60,249 bases of DNA from Ferrovibrio sp. (GTDB lineage Bacteria; Pseudomonadota; Alphaproteobacteria; Ferrovibrionales; Ferrovibrionaceae): contig NZ_JAHBYG010000024.1 in the NCBI RefSeq assembly GCF_019636075.1, positions 1-60,249 on the forward strand, given 5' to 3'. Below the pieces are notes generated by a model that had not been told where the DNA came from, did no database searches, and saw only the letters and a program-made list of their open reading frames with translations. Shown here piece after piece: positions 47,825 to 58,766 of the stretch. A program made the position numbers and the translations under genes. How positions within the stretch are numbered: the first letter of the stretch is position 1; each line of letters begins with the position of its first letter.

Positions 47825-48634
47825 ATGTGGATCGAGGTTGAAGGCAAGCGTATTTTCGCCGCCACCGGCGGCAAGGATTTCGACAAGGCGAAACCCGCCA
47901 TCCTGTTCATCCACGGCAATGCTTGCGATCATACCAACTGGTCGCTGCAAACCCGCTGGTTCGCCTATCATGGCTGGTCGGTGCTGGCGGTGGATCTGCC
48001 GGGCAATGGCCGTTCGGAAGGCCCGATGCCGGAAAGCATCGAGGCGATGGCGGATTGGATTCCGAAACTGCTGGATGCCGTGGGCGTGGGCAAGGCCGCT
48101 TTGGTGGGCCATTCCATGGGCGCGCTGATCGGGCTGGAAACCGCCGCGCGGTATCCTGAGCGGGTGAAGGCGCTGTCGTTGCTGGGATTCGCCTATCCGA
48201 TGGCGGTGAATCCCGATCTGCAGGCCCTGGCCGATGCCGGCGATTTCAAGGCCGTGGCGCTGATGAACGATTGGATGCTGGCGCGCAAAAGCCATATCGG
48301 CGGCAATCGCAATCCCGGTACCTGGCTTTTGGGCAGCAGCCTGCGGCTGAACGACAAGGCGCCGCGCGCCGCCCTGGCGCTGGGCTTCCGCTGCTGCAAC
48401 GCCTATCGCAATGCGGAGGCCGCAGCGGCGAAGATCGTTTGCCCGGTGCAAATCCTGTCCGGCGCCCGCGATCTGATGACGCCGGCCCGCGCGGCGGCGC
48501 AATTCGGCAAACTGTTGCAGGCGCCGCGCATTGACGTGCTGGCCGATTGCGGCCATCTGATGATGCACGAGAAGCCCGACGAGACATTGGATGCTCTGCG
48601 GGCGTTTCTCGCTGCCGAAACCGTTGCTGCCTAA
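47825..48634 (+). CDS. Alpha/beta hydrolase
   Basis: 269 residues, cytosolic. Oxyanion [10 protein letters not shown], nucleophile elbow [13 protein letters not shown] (Ser), acidic residue in [10 protein letters not shown], and His in [16 protein letters not shown]. Close to thioesterase/epoxide hydrolase-type enzymes such as MhpC-like proteins. It follows metY by 10 bases, suggesting a shared transcript, perhaps a thioester or ester clean-up role; substrate unknown. Confidence 0.88.
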   Translation: MWIEVEGKRIFAATGGKDFDKAKPAILFIHGNACDHTNWSLQTRWFAYHGWSVLAVDLPGNGRSEGPMPESIEAMADWIPKLLDAVGVGKAALVGHSMGALIGLETAARYPERVKALSLLGFAYPMAVNPDLQALADAGDFKAVALMNDWMLARKSHIGGNRNPGTWLLGSSLRLNDKAPRAALALGFRCCNAYRNAEAAAAKIVCPVQILSGARDLMTPARAAAQFGKLLQAPRIDVLADCGHLMMHEKPDETLDALRAFLAAETVAA

Positions 48635-48645
48635 GCCTGGATCTT

Positions 48646-49305
48646 ATGACCAATCAAACGCCCGCCAGCCAGCTTTACCTGATCACCCCGCCGGCTTTCG
48701 AGCCGAAGGCGTTTGCCGCAGAGTTGAAGGCGGCGCTGGATGCCGGCCCGGTGGCCTGCCTGCAATTGCGCCTGAAGGAGGGCGAGGGCGAGGCTTCCGA
48801 GAATGCCATCCGCCGCGCCGCGGAAGCGCTGATGCCGGTCTGCCATGAATACGATGTGGCCTTCATCGTGAACGACCGGCCAGACCTGGCCGTGAAGCTT
48901 GGCGCCGATGGCGTGCATGTAGGGCAGGAAGATGCCCCCTACGAAGAGGCCCGGCGCCTGTTGGGGCCGGATAGGATCGTGGGCGTGACGTGCCATGATT
49001 CCCGCCATCTGGCCATGGAGGCCGCCGAAGCCGGGGCCGATTACGTAGCCTTCGGCGCGTTTTTTCCCACCACCACCAAACAGCCGAAATTCCAGGCCGC
49101 GCCCGACCTGATCGAATGGTGGAGCGGGCTGATGGAAGTGCCCTGCGTGGCGATTGGCGGCATCACGGTGGAGAATTGCCCGGCGCTGATTGCCGCCGGA
49201 GCGGATTTCCTGGCGGTTTCCGGCGGTATATGGGCCCATCCCGCAGGTCCGGCGGCGGCGGTGAAAGGCTTTCACGGGGCGATTGCCAAGCATTGGCGCG
49301 GCTGA
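48646..49305 (+). CDS. thiE: Thiamine phosphate synthase ThiE
   Basis: 219 residues, TIM barrel. [42 protein letters not shown] and [24 protein letters not shown] are ThiE signatures. It joins the thiazole and pyrimidine halves of thiamine. The ATG at 48646 is preferred because the upstream frame overlaps the hydrolase gene in a different frame. Part of the plus-strand series from metY to the inositol phosphatase. Confidence 0.92.
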   Translation: MTNQTPASQLYLITPPAFEPKAFAAELKAALDAGPVACLQLRLKEGEGEASENAIRRAAEALMPVCHEYDVAFIVNDRPDLAVKLGADGVHVGQEDAPYEEARRLLGPDRIVGVTCHDSRHLAMEAAEAGADYVAFGAFFPTTTKQPKFQAAPDLIEWWSGLMEVPCVAIGGITVENCPALIAAGADFLAVSGGIWAHPAGPAAAVKGFHGAIAKHWRG

Positions 49306-49362
49306 TAGCTTCCGCCCCCTTCCGGCATACCCGCCCCCTCATTTCGGTCGAGCACGAAACCT

Positions 49363-50154
49363 ATGGCCCTGCGATCCGCCCTGATCAATGCGATGACCAA
49401 TTCGGCGCGCAAGGCTGCGCGTGGCCTGTTGCGTGATTTCAACGAGGTTGAGCATCTGCAGGTTTCCAAGAAAGGCCCGGCGGATTTCGTGTCGGCCGCC
49501 GATCGCCGCGCCGAAAAGACCCTGCATGCCGAATTGTCGAAGCTGCGGCCGGATTTCGGCTTCATCATGGAAGAGGGCGGCCGTATTGAGGCCAAGGATG
49601 GCCGGCATTACTGGGTGATCGACCCGCTGGACGGCACCACCAATTTCCTGCATGCCATCCCGCATTTTGCGATTTCCATCGGCGTGCTGCGCGATGATGA
49701 GTTGATTGCCGGCATCGTGCTGGATGTGGTGCGCGACGAGCTGTTTTGGGCCGAGAAGAATGCCGGCGCCTTCCATAACGACCGCCGCCTGCGCGTCTCC
49801 GTGCGCCGCAAGCTGCCCGAGGCCCTGGTGGCCACCGGGATTCCCTTCCATGGCCGCGAGGGCCATGATCGTTTCCGCCAGGAATTGGCCACCGTGATGC
49901 CCGAGGTGGCCGGCATCCGCCGCTTCGGCGCGGCGGCCCTGGACCTGGCCTATGTGGCCGCCGGCCGCTACGAGGGCTTCTGGGAGCGCGGGTTGTCGAT
50001 CTGGGATATCGCCGCAGGCATCGTGCTGGTGCGCGAGGCGGGCGGCATCGTCACCGATCTGAAAGGTGGCGCCAGCATGCTGGAAAGCGGCGAAATACTG
50101 GCCGCCAACGACATGCTGCATGGCCCGCTGCTGAAGCTGGTGGGCCGCACCTAA
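49363..50154 (+). CDS. suhB: Inositol-1-monophosphatase (SuhB-type)
   Basis: 263 residues. Metal-binding motifs of the family: MEEGG (Glu), WVIDPLDGTTNFLHAIPHFAISI (DPLDGT) and the C-terminal WDIAAGIVLVREAGG. It dephosphorylates myo-inositol-1-phosphate; SuhB also acts in rRNA transcription in some bacteria. Preceded by a 57-base gap after thiE. Confidence 0.93.
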   Translation: MALRSALINAMTNSARKAARGLLRDFNEVEHLQVSKKGPADFVSAADRRAEKTLHAELSKLRPDFGFIMEEGGRIEAKDGRHYWVIDPLDGTTNFLHAIPHFAISIGVLRDDELIAGIVLDVVRDELFWAEKNAGAFHNDRRLRVSVRRKLPEALVATGIPFHGREGHDRFRQELATVMPEVAGIRRFGAAALDLAYVAAGRYEGFWERGLSIWDIAAGIVLVREAGGIVTDLKGGASMLESGEILAANDMLHGPLLKLVGRT

Positions 50155-50253
50155 CCCCCTCAACATCGCCAATTGGTGGCCCATTCGCGGGTTGTATCAA
50201 CCCCTTAGGTCCGCTATCGTTCGCGCCAAACCGCGAAACAGGGGACGCTAGGA

Positions 50254-51369
50254 ATGGTGGCCACGATAAAGACGCGCCGTATTGCCGCGCTCAGCATGGC
50301 CTTCGGGATGGGAAGCTTGGCTGTAACCATGCTGGCCCAGGCCAGCCACGCCCAAACCTATGTGGGCGGCGGCAGTGTGATCGTGAATTTGCAGGCGCTG
50401 GACCAACTTGGCCCATCCTATGGCGCCGCCAGCCCCTATGGCCAATATCCCCAGGCCTATGGCCGCCCGCCGCTGCCCGGCGAGGCCAATGCGCCCAAGC
50501 CGCTTTTCGGCGATTCCGGGGCCAAGGACGAAACCATCAAGCTGCGCCCGCCGCGCGCCAGCCGTGCTGCCGGAACGCCTACCCGGGCGTCTACCGGTGC
50601 TGCCTCTGCCGCTGCCGTGCCTTCGAGCACGGCCCGTCCGACCGCTGCCGCTGCGCCTCAGGCCGCCCCGCGCGCCGAACGCAAGCCCGCCGATGCGCCC
50701 ACGGGCGTTACCATCAATCTGCCGCCGCCATCTGCGGCGGGAAGCGCCACCGGGGTTTCCGGTCGCCCGCTGGCATTGCCCAGTGCGCAGCCCAGTGCGC
50801 AACCCTCGTTGCTGGCCCAACCCGGCAGTGTGCCCAGTTCGGCCCCGCAGACCTCTGTCACCACCAGCCCGGTTCCGGCTCCAGTTCCGGCCCCAGTTCC
50901 GGCCGTCACGACGCCGGCCCCGGTCGCGGCTCCGGCCGTCACGGCGGCTGCCCCGGCTGCTCAGGCCCCGGTTTCTCAGGCCCCGGCTGCCGGTAATCCG
51001 GCCAGTCAGCAAACCGCCTTGCTTACCCCGCCGACCTCGCCCGCCCCGGCCGCCCGCAGTGGCGGCGACCTGGTGCTGGCTTTCGAGAGCGGCAAGAGCG
51101 ACCTGCCGTCCGGCAATGCCCAGCTTGAAGCCCTGGCCCGCCAGCTTTCTTCGAGTGAAGACCGCATCCAGATTCGTGCCTATGCCAGCGCCAGCGGCAC
51201 CGACGCCGCCAGCGGCGCGCGCCGGCTGTCGCTCAGCCGTGCGCTGGCTGTGCGCAGCTATTTGATCGACCGCGGGGTCCGCTCCACCCGCATCGATGTT
51301 CGCGCGTTGGGGGTTCCCACCGATGGCGGTGCGCCTGATCGCGTGGAAATCGCCACCTTGGGCCGATAA
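50254..51369 (+). CDS. Pro/Ala-rich OmpA-like envelope protein
   Basis: 371 residues. N-terminal signal-like segment (ALSMAFGMGSLAVTMLAQASHA), a linker of about 200 residues built from Ala, Pro, Thr and Val, and a C-terminal OmpA-like domain (LAFESGKSDLPSGNAQLEAL, RLSLSRALAVRSYLIDRG, RIDVRALG). It is the first of three co-oriented genes with a TolQ/MotA-like and a MotB-like protein. The linker could span the periplasm to peptidoglycan. Confidence 0.8.
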   Translation: MVATIKTRRIAALSMAFGMGSLAVTMLAQASHAQTYVGGGSVIVNLQALDQLGPSYGAASPYGQYPQAYGRPPLPGEANAPKPLFGDSGAKDETIKLRPPRASRAAGTPTRASTGAASAAAVPSSTARPTAAAAPQAAPRAERKPADAPTGVTINLPPPSAAGSATGVSGRPLALPSAQPSAQPSLLAQPGSVPSSAPQTSVTTSPVPAPVPAPVPAVTTPAPVAAPAVTAAAPAAQAPVSQAPAAGNPASQQTALLTPPTSPAPAARSGGDLVLAFESGKSDLPSGNAQLEALARQLSSSEDRIQIRAYASASGTDAASGARRLSLSRALAVRSYLIDRGVRSTRIDVRALGVPTDGGAPDRVEIATLGR

Positions 51370-51469
51370 TGGCCCGGCAGCCGGCCCGGAAATCCGGATC
51401 GGCTGCGCCCTTGAATTGCCATATTCGAGCATTACCCCGGTTCGGATTGAGCATGGGAGATAGATCCGC

Positions 51470-52615
51470 ATGACCAAACCAGGCCGTTTCCTGTTGCGCA
51501 TGGTGTTGTTTCTGGCTGCCGTGATTGCGGTGGTCTATGTGCTGCATACCGGGCTCGAGCGTGCATTTCTGGCCAATCCGGCATTGAACGGCCTGATCTG
51601 CGCCGTGCTGTTGATCGGCATCCTGTTCAGCTTCCGCCAGGTGATCATGCTGGGCGCCGAGGCGCGTTGGCTGGAAGATTGGCGCAAGTCGCAGCAGGGC
51701 AGTTCGATCCAGGTGACCAAGCCCTCAACCCTGCTGGCGCCGCTGGCCAAGATGCTGGAAAACCGTGGCCCGCGCGGCCAGCTTTCCGCCGTGGCCACCC
51801 GTGCGCTGCTGGATTCCGTGGGTTCCAGGCTGGATGAAGCGCGCGACATCTCGCGCTATTTCATCGGCCTGATGGTGTTTCTCGGCCTGCTCGGCACTTT
51901 CTGGGGCTTGCTGGAAACCATCGGCTCGGTGGCCGAAACCATTCGCGGCCTGTCGCTGGGCGGCGAGGAAAATATCAATCTGCTGTTCGAGAAGCTGAAG
52001 GGCGGCCTTGAAGCACCGCTGGCCGGCATGGGCCTGGCGTTTTCATCTTCCATGCTGGGTCTGGCGGGTTCGCTGGTGCTGGGTTTCCTGGATTTGCAAT
52101 CGGGCCAAGCGCAGAACCGCTTCTACAACGATCTGGAAGAATGGCTGGCCGGTTTCACCCGTGTGGGCGGCGGCGGCCCGATGGATGGCGATCAGTCGGT
52201 GCCGGCCTATGTGCAGGCATTGCTGGAACAGACGGCAGACAGTTTGGACAACCTGCAGCGCACCATGGCGCGCAGCGAAGAAAATCGCGGCAGTGCCAAT
52301 ACCGCGCTGTTGCAACTGAACGAAAAGCTGTCGCTGCTTACCGAGCAGATGCGCGCCGAGCAGGGCCTGCTGCTGAAGCTGACCGAGCATCAGATCGAGA
52401 TGAAGCCGATCATGGCCAAACTGGCACAGGGCGCCGAGGCCGGCGCGCTGGATGCCGCCAGCCGGGGCCATCTGCGCAATATCGACGTACTGCTGGCGCG
52501 TCTGCTGGATGATGCCGCGCAAGGCCGCGCCAAGCTGGTGGACGACATGCGGGCCGAGATCAAGCTGCTCTCGCGCACCCTGGCTGCCATGGCCGACAAT
52601 CAGCGGCGGAGCTGA
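51470..52615 (+). CDS. MotA/TolQ/ExbB-type proton channel protein
   Basis: 381 residues. Four membrane segments: two N-terminal (about 7-35 and 40-58), then FIGLMVFLGLLGTFWGLLETIGS and GMGLAFSSSMLGLAGSLVLGFLDL, the MotA/ExbB/TolQ hallmark pair. A long C-terminal coiled coil of about 150 residues follows (EEWLAGFTRV onward), which is longer than in TolQ or ExbB. With the next gene it forms an ion-driven stator. 2 bases separate it from that gene. Confidence 0.88.
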   Translation: MTKPGRFLLRMVLFLAAVIAVVYVLHTGLERAFLANPALNGLICAVLLIGILFSFRQVIMLGAEARWLEDWRKSQQGSSIQVTKPSTLLAPLAKMLENRGPRGQLSAVATRALLDSVGSRLDEARDISRYFIGLMVFLGLLGTFWGLLETIGSVAETIRGLSLGGEENINLLFEKLKGGLEAPLAGMGLAFSSSMLGLAGSLVLGFLDLQSGQAQNRFYNDLEEWLAGFTRVGGGGPMDGDQSVPAYVQALLEQTADSLDNLQRTMARSEENRGSANTALLQLNEKLSLLTEQMRAEQGLLLKLTEHQIEMKPIMAKLAQGAEAGALDAASRGHLRNIDVLLARLLDDAAQGRAKLVDDMRAEIKLLSRTLAAMADNQRRS

Positions 52616-52617
52616 TC

Positions 52618-53691
52618 ATGGCCACCCGCGCCTGGCGCCGTGGCGATACGCATAATGCCGGCCCCTGGCCGGGCTATGTGGATGTGCTTTCCACCTTGCT
52701 CATGGTCATCGTGTTCGTGCTGGCGGTGTTCATCCTGGCGCAGTTCTTCCTGGCCAACGCGATTTCCGGCAAGGATAAGGCGCTGGCCGAATTGCGCGGC
52801 GATCTGGCGCGGCTTACCGAGCAATTGTCGCTGGAGCGCCGCACCTCGGAAGACCTGCGTCTTGATCTCGGCCGCATGCAGGCAACGCTGGCCGCCAATC
52901 AGGCCGAGCGCGACCAGTTGGCGGCAGCTTTGGGCGATGCCCAGCATCGCGCCGATGAACTGGACAAGCAGTTCAAGGATCGTCAGCAGACCATTGTGGA
53001 TCTGGAAGGCAAGCTGGTTTCCGAACGCGGCGCGCTGGAACAGGAACGCCGGGTTTCCGCCGAGGCACGCAGCCAGATCGACCTGCTGAACCGGCAGATT
53101 CTGGCTTTGCGCGAACAGTTGGGTCAGATCGAACGTATTCTGCGCGAAAGCGAGGAAAAGGAAAAAGCCAGCCAGGCCCAGGTGGCCGATCTCGGCAAGC
53201 GGCTGAATGCCGCGCTGGCCCGCAAGGTGGACGAACTCACCAATTACCGTTCGGAATTCTTCGGCCGTCTGCGTCAGGCGCTGGGCAATCGCACCGATAT
53301 CCAGATCGTTGGCGACCGTTTCGTGTTTCAGTCGGAAGTGCTGTTCTCCAGCGGTTCGGCCGATCTCAACCCGCAGGGCCGCGAACAGATGGCCAAGCTG
53401 GCCGGCACGCTGATCGATATCTCCAAGCGCATTCCCACCGACCTGAAATGGATTCTGCGCGTGGACGGCCATACCGACAGGCTGCCGATCAATACGCCGC
53501 AATTCCCATCCAATTGGGAACTCTCGGCGGCCCGTGCGATCTCGGTGACCAAATTCCTGGTGGCGCAAGGCATTCCCGCCGACCGTCTGGCCGCCACCGG
53601 CTTCGGCGAATTCCAGCCGCTGGATGAACGCAACGATGAAATCGCCCTGCGCCGCAACCGCCGCATCGAGTTGAAACTGACCGAGCGGTAG
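52618..53691 (+). CDS. MotB-like peptidoglycan-binding stator protein
   Basis: 357 residues. One N-terminal membrane segment with the essential Asp in YVDVLSTLLMVIVFVLAV, a coiled coil (about 60-200), and a C-terminal OmpA domain with LRVDGHTDRLPI and SAARAISVTKFLVAQGIPAD. Layout is MotB/ZorB-like. No flagellar genes are near. It probably couples proton flow through its partner to the cell wall. Confidence 0.9.
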   Translation: MATRAWRRGDTHNAGPWPGYVDVLSTLLMVIVFVLAVFILAQFFLANAISGKDKALAELRGDLARLTEQLSLERRTSEDLRLDLGRMQATLAANQAERDQLAAALGDAQHRADELDKQFKDRQQTIVDLEGKLVSERGALEQERRVSAEARSQIDLLNRQILALREQLGQIERILRESEEKEKASQAQVADLGKRLNAALARKVDELTNYRSEFFGRLRQALGNRTDIQIVGDRFVFQSEVLFSSGSADLNPQGREQMAKLAGTLIDISKRIPTDLKWILRVDGHTDRLPINTPQFPSNWELSAARAISVTKFLVAQGIPADRLAATGFGEFQPLDERNDEIALRRNRRIELKLTER

Positions 53692-53720
53692 TCATGCCTG
53701 CCGAGGCGCGGCCGTTGAAC

Positions 53721-53814
53721 CATGGACCACCGGAACAAGTCCGGTGGTGACAATGGGGGAGGCGTCGCGAAACACTATAAATCGTCACCCTCGCATTTAT
53801 TGCGAGGGTCCATG
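53721..53814. repeat. Palindromic intergenic repeat, copy 3 (two stem-loop modules)
   Basis: Two modules: CATGGACCACCGGAACAAG..GTGGTGAC (53721-53751) and ATCGTCACCCTCGC..GGGTCCATG (53781-53814). The second is almost the reverse complement of 9986-10020. It lies in the convergent gap between the stator genes and the dipeptide operon. Confidence 0.7.
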
Positions 53815-53849
53815 GCCGAAACGGCATGAAGGCCGGTCGCCGGTCCGGT

Positions 53850-54862
53850 TTACGCCCCGTCGTTCAGATGGCAGGCCGACATGCGGCCAGGCGCAATCTC
53901 GCGCAGGGCCGGCGCTTCCGCCTTGCAGCGCGCGAAGGCGAGCGGGCAGCGCGGATGGAAATGGCAACCGCTGGGCGGATTCAGCGGTGAGGGGATTTCG
54001 CCCTCGATCGGCGTGTAGTCGCGCCGCTTGGCCACCAGCTTGGGCGCTTCGGCCAGCAGGGCCTTGGTATAGGGATGGTTCGGCGCGCGGAACAGCTCTT
54101 CCGTCGGCGCGCTTTCCACCACCCGGCCGAGATACATGATCACCACACGATCCGACAGATGCTCGACCACGGCCAGGTTATGGCTGATGAACAGATAGGT
54201 AAGGCCCAGCGTTTCGCGCAATTCCATGAACAGGTTCAGCACCTGGGCCTGGATCGATACGTCGAGCGCCGCCACTGCTTCGTCGCAGACGATGAAGCCG
54301 GGTTTCACGGCGAGGGCGCGGGCGATGCCGATACGCTGGCGCTGGCCGCCGGAGAATTGATGCGGAAAGCGCTTCTTGTAGCGCGGATCAAGGCCGACGC
54401 GCAGCAGCATCTGTTCGACATAGTCGCTGTAATCGCTTCGTGCGATCAGCCCGTGCGCTAACGGCGCTTCGCCGATGATGTCTTCCACCCGCATGCGCGG
54501 ATTGAGCGAGGCATAGGGATCCTGGAAAATCATCTGCACGGCGAGTTTGTAGGCTGAGCGGTCGCGATCGTTCATCGTGGCGATATCCTGGCCACGGAAA
54601 CGGATGCTGCCCTCGCTCTGGTCCATGATGCCGGCAACGATGCGGCCCAGCGTGCTTTTGCCGCAGCCGCTTTCGCCCACCAGGCCGACCACTTCGCCCT
54701 CATGCACGGCGAGATCCACATGGTTCACCGCATGCACCGCGCGCTCTTTCAGGCCGGCGCCCAACAGGTTTGCCAGTTTGGAGGCGAGATCGAGTTTCCA
54801 AACGAAGCGTTTTGATATCGCGTTCAGTTCGATCATCGGTGGATTTTGCGAAGGGGCCGCGC

Positions 54863-54866
<4 letters not shown>
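53850..54866 (-). CDS. dppF: Dipeptide/oligopeptide ABC transporter ATPase (DppF-type)
   Basis: 338 residues from MSAAPSQNPPMIELN, whose start overlaps the dppD stop (ATGA). Walker A GESGCGKST, signature FSGGQRQRIGIARA, Walker B region FIVCDEAVAALDVS. The usual DEP of Walker B reads DEA here, a small deviation that keeps the acidic residue. The C-terminal oligo_HPY domain with PSGCHFHPRCPLAFARC is intact. Confidence 0.9.
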
Positions 54867-55879
<1,013 letters not shown>

Positions 55880-55883
55880 GGCA

Positions 55884-56807
55884 TCAACGCTTCAGGCGGG
55901 GGTTGAGCACGTCGCGCAGGCGGTCGCCCACCAGATTGATCGCCACGATCACGATGGTAAGCGCAATGCCGGGGAACATGGAAATCCAGTACACACCGCT
56001 GAGCAGGTAATCGAAGCCATTGGCGATCAGCATGCCCAGCGACGGTTCGGTGACCGGTACGCCAAGGCCGAGAAAGCTGAGTGTGGCTTCCAGGGTGATC
56101 GAGCGCGCGATATCCACGGTGCCGATCACGATCAGCGACGGCATGCAATTGGGCAGCAGATGGCGCAACAGGATGCGCGGCCGCTTCAGCCCCAGGCAGC
56201 GTGCGGCCTCCACATATTCCTTGTTGCGCTCCACCAGGGCGGCGCCGCGCGCGGTGCGGGCGAAATAGGCCCATTGCACGGTTACCAGCGCGATGATCAC
56301 TTTGTCCACGCCATTGCCCAGCACGGCCAGCAGGATCAGCGCCACCAGGATGGCGGGAAACGACAACTGGATATCCACGATGCGCATGATCACCGTATCG
56401 GTGCGGCCGCCGATATAGGCCGCCGCGATGCCGGCCACCGCGCCGATGGCCAGCGCCAGGCCTACCGCTACCACGCCGACGAACAGGCTGATGCGCAGGC
56501 CATAGAGCATGGCGCTCAGCATATCGCGGCCCTGGCCGTCAGAGCCGAGCAGGAAAACCATGTTGTCGCCCGACAGGCTGCCCGGCGGCATGCGGGAATC
56601 CATGATGTCCAGCGTTGCCAGATCGTAGGGATTCTGCGGCACGATCCAAGGCGCGAGCAGCGCGGCCAGCAGGCTGACAATGAACAGGCCGAGGCCGAAC
56701 AGCGCCAGTTTGCTTTCGGCGAATTCGCGCCAGATGCGCAGCAGCGGGGTTTCGCTGACGGCGGCTGCGGCCGGTGCGGCGGTTTGCGTGGTTCCGGTCT
56801 GGCTCAT
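55884..56807 (-). CDS. dppC: Dipeptide ABC transporter permease (DppC-type)
   Basis: 307 residues, six membrane segments, with a Gln/Ala-rich start. EAA-loop VEAARCLGLKRPRILLRHLLPN contacts the ATPase. The start overlaps the dppB stop (ATGA). Cooperates with DppB in substrate translocation. Confidence 0.93.
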   Translation of the reverse strand: MSQTGTTQTAAPAAAAVSETPLLRIWREFAESKLALFGLGLFIVSLLAALLAPWIVPQNPYDLATLDIMDSRMPPGSLSGDNMVFLLGSDGQGRDMLSAMLYGLRISLFVGVVAVGLALAIGAVAGIAAAYIGGRTDTVIMRIVDIQLSFPAILVALILLAVLGNGVDKVIIALVTVQWAYFARTARGAALVERNKEYVEAARCLGLKRPRILLRHLLPNCMPSLIVIGTVDIARSITLEATLSFLGLGVPVTEPSLGMLIANGFDYLLSGVYWISMFPGIALTIVIVAINLVGDRLRDVLNPRLKR

Positions 56808-57778
56808 TGCGCGCCACCCAGCCGCACGCGGGGATCCAGCACGGAATACAGGATATCCACCACCAGATTGATCGCCACCAGCATGAACACCACCACGATC
56901 AGGTAGGCCACGATCACCGGGCGATCCAGCTGGGTGATGGAATCGATCAGCAGCTTGCCCATGCCGGGCCAGGAGAAGATGGTTTCGGTGATCACCGCGA
57001 AAGCGATCAGCGCCCCCAGTTCCAGGCCGGTTACGGTGGCCACCGGCACCATGATGTTCTTCAGGATATGCACGCCGATCACCCGGCGTTCGGAAAGCCC
57101 CTTGGCGCGGGCGAATTTAACGTAATCCATCAGCATCACTTCACGCGCGGTGGCGCGCGCCAGGCGGATGATCAAGGCGCATTTCGACAGCGCCAGGGTG
57201 ATTGCCGGCAGCAGGATGTGATGCCAGCCCTTGGCCGAGAAGATCGAGAGCTGCAGGCCGAATACCTCGGTGGTGGGGCCGCGACCGGAGGCCGGCATCC
57301 AGCCCAGCTGCACGGCGAAGATCATGATCAGCATCAGCCCGACCCAGAAATTGGGCAGGCTGAAACCCAGGATCGAACCGGCCATGATGGCCTGTGCGCC
57401 GGCGCTTTCATGGCGCAGGCCGGCATAGACGCCCAGCGGCACGCCGATGAAAAACGCCATCAGCGTGGCGGTGATGGCCAGTTCCAGGGTGGCGGGCATG
57501 CGCTCCAGGATCAGCCCCATGGCGGGCTGGCCGAACACGAAGGATTTGCCGAACTCGCCCACGAAGGCCGAGCCGATGAATGTCATGTATTGTTCCCAGA
57601 GCGGGCGGTCGAGGCCGAGGGCGCGGGCGATTTCCTCGCGGTCGATCTCGCTCGCCTCGGGGCTGGCGAGGATCGCCAACGGATCGCCGATCAGATAGAT
57701 GCCGACAAAGACCAGCACCGACATGACAGCGACCACCAAAGCGGACTGCAATAGCCGCCGGATGATGAATACCAGCAT
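56804..57778 (-). CDS. dppB: Dipeptide ABC transporter permease (DppB-type)
   Basis: About 324 residues from MLVFIIRRLLQSALVVAVMSV (a GTG nine bases earlier is also in frame). Six membrane segments and EAA-loop DYVKFARAKGLSERRVIGVHILKN. First gene of dppBCDF. No substrate-binding protein gene precedes or follows it, so the binding protein is encoded elsewhere. Confidence 0.9.
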   Translation of the reverse strand: MLVFIIRRLLQSALVVAVMSVLVFVGIYLIGDPLAILASPEASEIDREEIARALGLDRPLWEQYMTFIGSAFVGEFGKSFVFGQPAMGLILERMPATLELAITATLMAFFIGVPLGVYAGLRHESAGAQAIMAGSILGFSLPNFWVGLMLIMIFAVQLGWMPASGRGPTTEVFGLQLSIFSAKGWHHILLPAITLALSKCALIIRLARATAREVMLMDYVKFARAKGLSERRVIGVHILKNIMVPVATVTGLELGALIAFAVITETIFSWPGMGKLLIDSITQLDRPVIVAYLIVVVFMLVAINLVVDILYSVLDPRVRLGGAQ

Positions 57779-57856
57779 TCCCCACACATTCCCTGTTGGT
57801 TTGTTGGGAGAACGCTAGACGGTTTCGCTCTTAGAGGGAAGCCCCGCAAATGCAAA

Positions 57857-57888
57857 CCGCCGCCCGTGCATTTCTGCAGGGGCGGCGG
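57857..57888 (-). terminator. Hairpin after the TrcR-like gene
   Basis: Perfect 9-base stem CCGCCGCCC / GGGCGGCGG with inner TGCA/TGCA pairing, followed on the minus strand by TTTGCATTT, in the 133-base gap between the regulator and dppB. Confidence 0.55.
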
Positions 57889-57911
57889 CGCTAAAATATT
57901 GCGAGCGGTTC

Positions 57912-58610
57912 TTAGTCTTCGCGCGAGAACACGCTTTCCACGGTCGGCTCGTCGGAAACCGGCTCGGCTTCCTCCGCCTGCTGGAATGGGTTCTGCGTTT
58001 CCAGGATAGACGGCGGCGCCGGGGTGGGCTCCAGCGCCGGCAGGCCGGCGCGGGCGCGTTCGCGGGCGTCGCGCTTTTCCTTGTTCTCGCGGCGCTTGGC
58101 GGCCAGCAGCAGCACGCGGTCGAGTTCGCCCTGGCTGCAGATGCCCAGGCTTACCGGATCGCGCGGCTTGATGTTGGCGGCATTCCAATGGCTGCGGCTG
58201 CGCACCGATTCAATCGTGGCCTTGGTGGTGCCCAACAGCTTCTGCACCTGCGCATCGCCCACTTCGGGGTGATACTTCAGCAGCCAGGCGATGGCATCGG
58301 GACGATCCTGGCGCTTGGACAGCGGGGTGTAGCGCGCGCCCTTGCTCTTCTGGCGGGCCAGCGGCACGGTGGGCGGCAGCAGTTTCAGGTTGGCGGCCGG
58401 GTCGGTCTCGCAGCGGGCGATTTCGTCGGCGGTGAGCTGGCCATTGGCCACCGGGTCCAGGCCGACAATGCCCACGGCCACTTCGCCATCGGCAATGCCC
58501 TTCACTTCCAGGGGATGCAGGCCGCAGAAATGCGCCACCTGGTCGAAGGTCAGCTTGGTGTTGTCGATCAGCCACACGGCGGTGGCCTTGGGCATCAGGG
58601 GCAGTGCCAT
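57912..58610 (-). CDS. trcR: DUF1013 cell-cycle transcriptional regulator (TrcR-like)
   Basis: 232 residues from MALPLMPKATAVWLIDNT, the conserved DUF1013 start; an upstream in-frame ATG at 58736 is rejected. KLTFDQVAHFCGLHPLEVKGIADGEV and RPDAIAWLLKYHPEVGDAQVQKLLGTTKATI look like HTH elements, SHWNAANIKPRDPVSLGLC-type region follows, and the tail is charged and Pro-rich. In Caulobacter this family (TrcR) regulates cell-cycle genes. Restricted to alphaproteobacteria, which supports the taxonomy. Confidence 0.88.
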   Translation of the reverse strand: MALPLMPKATAVWLIDNTKLTFDQVAHFCGLHPLEVKGIADGEVAVGIVGLDPVANGQLTADEIARCETDPAANLKLLPPTVPLARQKSKGARYTPLSKRQDRPDAIAWLLKYHPEVGDAQVQKLLGTTKATIESVRSRSHWNAANIKPRDPVSLGICSQGELDRVLLLAAKRRENKEKRDARERARAGLPALEPTPAPPSILETQNPFQQAEEAEPVSDEPTVESVFSRED

Positions 58611-58766
58611 GACACGAAATCCTTCCGATGAAACGGTCTTGTCCGGCTCAAGCGGTTTTGCCCGGGCGTCCCCCTGCCGGGGGGCGCCCCGGCCAACCCA
58701 GCGGGGATGTCCGGAAAACGCCGCAATAATAGCCATTTGGCTGGCCGAGACAACCCCTCCGGCAAT

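Noticed and set aside
51470..53691. Zorya anti-phage system
   Set aside because: ZorA/ZorB-like layout is present but no ZorC, ZorD or ZorE nuclease/helicase gene follows; the next genes are a dipeptide transporter on the other strand. The pair looks like a housekeeping stator.
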